From Xenia sp. Carnegie-2017 (lineage: Eukaryota > Cnidaria > Anthozoa > Malacalcyonacea > Xeniidae), in contig NW_025813402.1 of NCBI RefSeq assembly GCF_021976095.1, positions 3,711,776 to 3,775,775 of the forward strand: 64,000 nt of DNA. Direction: 5' to 3'. Each line of letters opens with the position of its first letter. The first letter of the stretch is position 1. The notes below the pieces were generated by a model, which was not told the DNA's origin, made no database searches, and worked only from the letters and a program-made list of their open reading frames with translations. The position numbers and the translations under genes are program-made. This document shows positions 59,901-64,000 of the stretch, piece by piece.

Positions 59901-61518
59901 CTGATGTTTTTATTCTATGCATACATTAAACAAAATTGTCAATGAAAAATTCATTGAAGCTTGCATCGCATTTTTTCTCATAGAATGTAAGAACGGTGAC
60001 ATTGAATGTGAAAGGTGATGTGTTGGAGGATCTGCTGGATGACTGGTTACAGGTATTGACTATAGTTGATATATGGTTACACATAGCTCATAAAACCTTG
60101 TTGTATTCACGTAACTTATACAAGTAATGACGAGTCGAACGACCCTTTATGACTGATAAAATGGACGATGTCTTGTGAAGCATCGGAATATGTTACCTGT
60201 GGGATTTTATCCTCTTCCCTTTCTCCTCCCCTTCAGATTGATCTGGTTTTTGATTGGTTCTTGCATTACTACTGAAAAGAAGTGTTAAAATAACGAAACC
60301 AGATATAAACTTCAAAATCGTTCATTTCAAACTATCTTTCATTGTTTAAAAGTTTACGAATTCCGTGACCTGCCGTTGTTAATAAATTATTTGAAAATAG
60401 ATGATATTATTTTAGAGATAGCTACACGTTTGTTTAATGTATTTCTCGGGTTTTTTTCACATAGGAATTACTTTGGGAAAAGAGTTTTAAAAATCCAAAT
60501 GGTGAACAAATGAATATATTACGATTTAAGGTTTGTTGATAATTTGTGGTTAAATCTTTCCTTTTTAGTTTTGTATGGAAAGTTTAAAAGTTATCTTTTA
60601 AGGCTTTTATTTCACTAATCGTAATTAATTAGGGAAAATAGACAAAATATAGACGTAAACTAAAATATCAGATTCTTTCGACGGTAATGTTTTATTTAAA
60701 AAAACAGTTAACCACGGATTACAGTTGTGTCGTAAGTTTTGCAACAAGTGCAGAAAGATACAATGACCATTTTAAAGAAAATTATGTCGGCTCTAACGAC
60801 AAAAAGGAAATATTTTGCCTTTGGGTTCTCCAGGTGTAGAAGCACATTAGTAAATCGTTCATAGAATTTCAGTCTTTGCATCCGAAATAGAGACGTTGGG
60901 ACTAAGTATATTCAAAGCTTCTTCATACAGTCACTCAAAACATCCAGAAATAGTATTTTCCTCTTTTACAATGTCTCAAGTCTGTATGTATTGAAAATTA
61001 TTTGAACTACTTATTACTGTGTTTGTGTAGTATAAACTTATTTTTTGTCCAGGCTCTTATATCTTTCACAAACGTGCAAAAAAAAGTCATTGTACAAGCA
61101 GTTCAAGAGTTGTTTGATAAAATTACGACCGAGGAATGGGCAGAAGGCGAAGAAAGATTGAATAGATTGATATTTATTGGTAAGGTCCTTCAGTGTTCAA
61201 AAATATCAACGAATAGTCATGTTATGTGCTATACTTTAGTTCTTTTGGGAATTGTGATCTATACTCACTAAATGACCTGAAGATGACGAAATATAAATTT
61301 TACTTGACTTTCAGTTCAAAAATTTGATTTCATTTTAGTTCTTACATTGGTTTTTTTATTTAATAGGCTCGAATCTTGACGAACGTATTCTTGAAGAAGG
61401 CTTTCGAAAATTTTGTCTTCCTAATTTATAAGCTACTGCATGGCGGACCATTGGGCCGAACCAAGAGGACCATTTCAGTTGCTGGTTAGACATTCCTGAA
61501 AATGAACGTGGCCAGTAA
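50923..61518 (+). CDS. ZNG1: Zinc-regulated GTPase metalloprotein activator ZNG1 (COBW domain)
   Basis: Exons: 50923-51055, 51498-51584, 51872-51968, 52228-52379, 53316-53353, 53481-53527, 53662-53748, 54578-54622, 55399-55452, 55513-55573, 59984-60052, 60465-60530, 61053-61179 and 61367-61518; phases agree. N-terminal CPNLIPI matches the CPELVP motif that docks METAP1. G1 loop GFLGAGKTT (split by intron 1), [14 protein letters not shown], metal-binding [21 protein letters not shown] nucleotide specificity motif, then the C-terminal COBW domain ([35 protein letters not shown]). The family delivers zinc to methionine aminopeptidase. At 61426 one extra A creates an early stop (61429-61431); in the alternative frame [17 protein letters not shown] matches the family C-terminus to TAA 61516-61518. 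Intron 10 holds the TMEM121-like gene. Confidence 0.93.
53870..54500. repeat. 44-bp minisatellite in ZNG1 intron 7
   Basis: About 13 copies of a 44-bp unit (acacgcacgcaacttaacgt, gcatgcacacaacatgagga, catc). The unit contains alternating purine-pyrimidine GTGCATGCACACA. Two copies are truncated. The minus-strand frame with repeated CMHVKL is a by-product. Confidence 0.93.
56922..57005 (+). mobile_element. Foldback element family, copy 3 (60-bp minimal copy, 12-bp target duplication)
   Basis: Element at 56934-56993 flanked by ATTGATCATTAT at 56922-56933 and 56994-57005. It consists of the leader AAAGAAAATGGTTTGAACCC, then GGGAGTATCGTTA, then a bare hairpin CATGTTTGTAAA/TTTACAAACATG with almost no loop, ending GTA. 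The long arms of the other copies are missing, yet the termini and duplication are intact. It lies in ZNG1 intron 10, upstream of the TMEM121-like gene. Confidence 0.8.
57476..58458 (+). CDS. TMEM121-like multipass membrane protein with C-terminal C2HC zinc finger, nested in ZNG1 intron
   Basis: Single-exon gene. The first frame (57476-58066) carries [57 protein letters not shown] and [17 protein letters not shown], in the order and spacing of the TMEM121 family. After a one-base slip near 58050 the second frame continues [32 protein letters not shown], and [20 protein letters not shown], again matching TMEM121 (GKNVV...FLEY). I count about six membrane segments. It then ends with [20 protein letters not shown] (58309-58368), C-x2-C-x11-H-x3-C, exactly the ZC2HC-type finger spacing, which vertebrate TMEM121 lacks. 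TAA/TAG stop at 58456-58458. Possible poly(A) signal at 58986-58991. Function of the family is unknown. Same strand as its host gene. Confidence 0.7.
58558..58827. mobile_element. 270-bp MITE with ~80-bp near-perfect inverted repeats
   Basis: The left arm 58558-58637 (atgataatataaaggattcc to gccttcgtca) and right arm 58748-58827 (tgacgaaggctcgaagcacc to tatattatcat) match over about 80 bases with one or two mismatches, around a 110-bp core. Near-identity implies recent origin or selection for the hairpin. It lies about 100 bp past the TMEM121-like stop, probably in its 3' UTR. No clear duplication; superfamily unassigned. Confidence 0.8.
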
Positions 61519-61956
61519 AATGACGATCGAGAGTTTATCAACAAATTACTCGTGAATGATTTATTTGTAAATGACTTGATGATACATCTCGCTTATTTTG
61601 GTCATTATAAAGAAACTTTGTTATTGCCATCATGATTAATACTAATGTTTTAAATCCACTGGTTTTCTTTGTTGTGAGACTTTTTTCTGCAGCAATCATT
61701 GGCTGCATTGCATAAAAACATGTTACAGAAGTTTACCATTCATTACAGAAACATAACATAACATACATTGACAAACGCTTGTTTGCAATTTACTGATTCA
61801 GGATGTAAGTATATATAAATATGTACGTCTATCTGCAATGAACAGGATGTGCATCAACAATCTCTGTTCGAATTTTCCCATCACCACATGACCACAGAAT
61901 AACACTCATGCCACCTTCGTCACTTTGTTATTTTACTACCATCAACAACGACGATA
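61519..61956. other. Intergenic between ZNG1 and AK3
   Basis: 438 bp holding the ZNG1 3' UTR and the AK3 promoter/5' UTR region. No separate feature recognised. Confidence 0.5.
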
Positions 61957-63269
61957 ATGATTGCAACTCGTCGATTTACTTCGAATGTTTCAAATCAATT
62001 TCGCGCATTGATTACTGGTGCTCCGGGTTCTGGAAAAGGAACAATCTCCTCGAGAATTGCTACAGATTTTGATTTGGTTCATATTTCGAGTGGAGATGTT
62101 CTTCGAAGACATGTTAAACAAGGGACTGAACTTGGTCACAAAGCCAAGGCATACATTGATAATGGCACTTTAGTACCTGATGATCTCATGGTAAATTTAA
62201 TGACAAATGAAATAAAAAGAATTTCCAAAACACGTTGGTTACTCGATGGTCAGTGAGATGAATTGGTTGCAAATTACTTTAACAAGAATCGACTTTGTTT
62301 TGTACGACAAATTGCATGTTTTGTAGGGTTTCCAAGAACGATTGAGCAAGCAAAACAATTACATAAAAAGCAGAAATTTGATGTAGTCGTCAATCTCGAC
62401 GTACCATTTAGTGAAATTAAAAGAAGAATTCAGGTAGACCCGCTCTAGTTAAGTTTCACATATTTATTGTCCATTTAATGGACCAAAAATAGACGTCTGA
62501 TTAAAAAATTGACGTTTTTTAGCAACGATATGTACATCTTAGTAGTGGACGCGTGTATCATTTAGAGTGGAATCCTCCAAAAAACGCTGTGAGTCAGTTC
62601 TTTCATATACTAAGACTTTGTGAATGATTAAAGCATTATGCGTATTGTGCAACTCCATACATATGCAGGGTATGGATGATGTTACTGGAGAACCATTGAC
62701 TCAGAGAGATGATGATAAGGTTGGTTGATATACTACAATTGTTGATTAGATATCATAACATAATACATCATGAATTCAAGGTTTACCGTTTACTAGCATA
62801 TTCAACCTGTTAATAACTTAATATTGCTTAGCATTATCAACTTTTTATTTATTATTTCTATTTATAGCCTGAGACTGTGGCATCCAGATTAAACATCTTT
62901 CAATCTCAAATGGCTCCAGTGTTGGCATTTTATAAGTATGATTAACAGATAAAGGATATATTGTGATAAAGAACTACAGAATAGGGTTGTTTATAATGTA
63001 GTACATATTCATTACTTCAATGTACTGTAGATACACATGTACAAATGATGTTCAGTAATACACATTAACACTAAGATACAAATAAATTAATTTAGCTATT
63101 CAGCATTCCCCCCCCCCTTATTTATTAATGTGTGATATGTTGATTATATGTAATAATTTATCTGTGTTATAGGGATCTGGGAATTCTGCAAACATTTACT
63201 GGCACTGAATCAGATGTTATTTATCCAGAAATAAAAGCATATCTTTTGGGTTATTTACAATCAAAATGA
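61957..63269 (+). CDS. AK3: Adenylate kinase 3 (mitochondrial GTP:AMP phosphotransferase)
   Basis: Six exons with consistent phases: 61957-62248, 62327-62433, 62523-62588, 62669-62719, 62868-62935 and 63173-63269 (TGA 63267-63269); about 226 residues, the AK3 length. N-terminus MIATRRFTSNVSNQFRA is basic and hydroxylated like a matrix-targeting peptide. Motifs: P-loop GAPGSGKGTISSRI; AMP-binding SSGDVLRRHVKQGTELG; WLLDG|FPRTIEQAKQL across intron 1; LID region SGRVYHLEWNPPKN without zinc cysteines; DDVTGEPLTQRDDDKPETV with the catalytic Arg/Asp set; C-terminal FTGTESDVIYPEIKAYL. It converts AMP with GTP in the mitochondrial matrix, recycling GTP from the TCA cycle. Closer to AK3 than AK4 in its intact P-loop and SSGD. 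No frame breaks. AATAAA at 63300-63305. Confidence 0.95.
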
Positions 63270-64000
63270 TGGTCATTTGACTGAATAGCTTGTCTTTAAA
63301 ATAAATTTGTAAGTTGTGCTTAGTACTAGGCATATACTTTGTCAAGTACATGGGCATCAATTCAACATTAATTGAGGGAGACCATATTCATATATTCTGT
63401 TATGTATATCAGGCTAATTTCTTTTGAAAGCAAAAATGTTTTTGAAAGAAATTTAATTGGCAGGCAATGCTGAATACATGGATATGGTCATCCCCTCCCC
63501 ATTAACTTAATTAGGAATTGATGCCATTGGGTCGGGTAGCACTAGTCATATTAACATATAAAAACAACACTTGGTATGATTTGTTACTGAAGAGTCTTTT
63601 CTGGAAAGTTGTTGAACAATTTTTCATTAACATTTTGTAATCAAATACATTTATAGAATTATGTAATGCTTATTATTAGAATCATTATATTTATATGAAG
63701 GATATTCTTGCCATCAAAGTGTTTTTAGTGTGATAGTGTCCATTTGAGACAATTGTTTGATTTTTTGAGATTAGCTAAAAGACTACTTGATTTTTTATTT
63801 GTGATATCGAGTTTTGAACTTCTGAGAAGTTGCTTCTCAACAACGATCGATTGTTTGAATTGAATCGTGATTTAAGCCGTCCAAGTTCAAATTCAGATCT
63901 TCTATGATAGTTGCCTTTTTGAGCCAGAGCTACTAAGCATGTTTTGACTTAATCATTTTAGACTTTTTGAGAATGAGTTAGTGCTTAGTTGCATTTGTGC
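63270..64000. other. Downstream of AK3, no gene recognised
   Basis: AK3 3' UTR with AATAAA at 63300-63305, then AT-rich sequence with no coding signal up to the window edge. Confidence 0.5.

Overview
The window is AT-rich nuclear DNA of an intron-dense animal. The genes present (MAST kinase, RAD23, SLC38A9, SETD3, SNX7/30, ZNG1/COBW, TMEM121-like, AK3) are animal orthologues cut into many short exons with GT..AG introns. An early-branching or marine invertebrate, possibly a cnidarian, fits best; species cannot be read from the sequence.

Layout: 1-1919 (+) is the 3' end of a MAST-type kinase gene (PDZ domain and Ser/Arg-rich tail). 3298-3534 (-) is one coiled-coil exon. 5532-10731 (+) is a complete RAD23. 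12903-22553 (+) is an SLC38A9-like amino-acid transporter whose introns carry a TTAA-flanked element, a long-TIR element and a hAT-type element with an 8-bp target duplication. 22633-23208 (-) is an unrecognised membrane-type ORF, followed by a satellite of about 25 units of ~140 bp (23209-26515). 27042-30666 (+) is a gene ending in an Ulp1/C48 protease domain. It converges on 31158-37352 (-), a multi-exon transposase-like gene with a SWIM-like finger and a KDZ-like core; together they look like an old DNA transposon or domesticated remains of one. 38607-43622 (-) is SETD3, then a tRNA-Cys (43852-43923), then the divergent SNX7/30-type sorting nexin (44322-49893, +). 50923-61518 (+) is ZNG1 (COBW-domain zinc chaperone GTPase) with an intron-less TMEM121-like gene (57476-58458) nested in a large intron on the same strand. 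61957-63269 (+) is mitochondrial adenylate kinase AK3.

The strongest novelty candidate is a family of hairpin (foldback) elements present three times (12176-12438, 34682-34907, 56934-56993). All three copies are flanked by a target duplication of exactly 12 bp and share an asymmetric 33-nt leader outside the hairpin. One copy is only 60 bp long and is still cleanly flanked. The second is the TMEM121-like protein, which ends in a ZC2HC-type zinc finger.

Several conserved genes show single-base frame breaks, often in homopolymers, with otherwise intact exons and splice sites. This looks like draft-assembly indels more than gene death, except perhaps in SLC38A9, where breaks cluster. The genes are unrelated housekeeping functions; only the convergent Ulp1/transposase pair looks like a functional unit.
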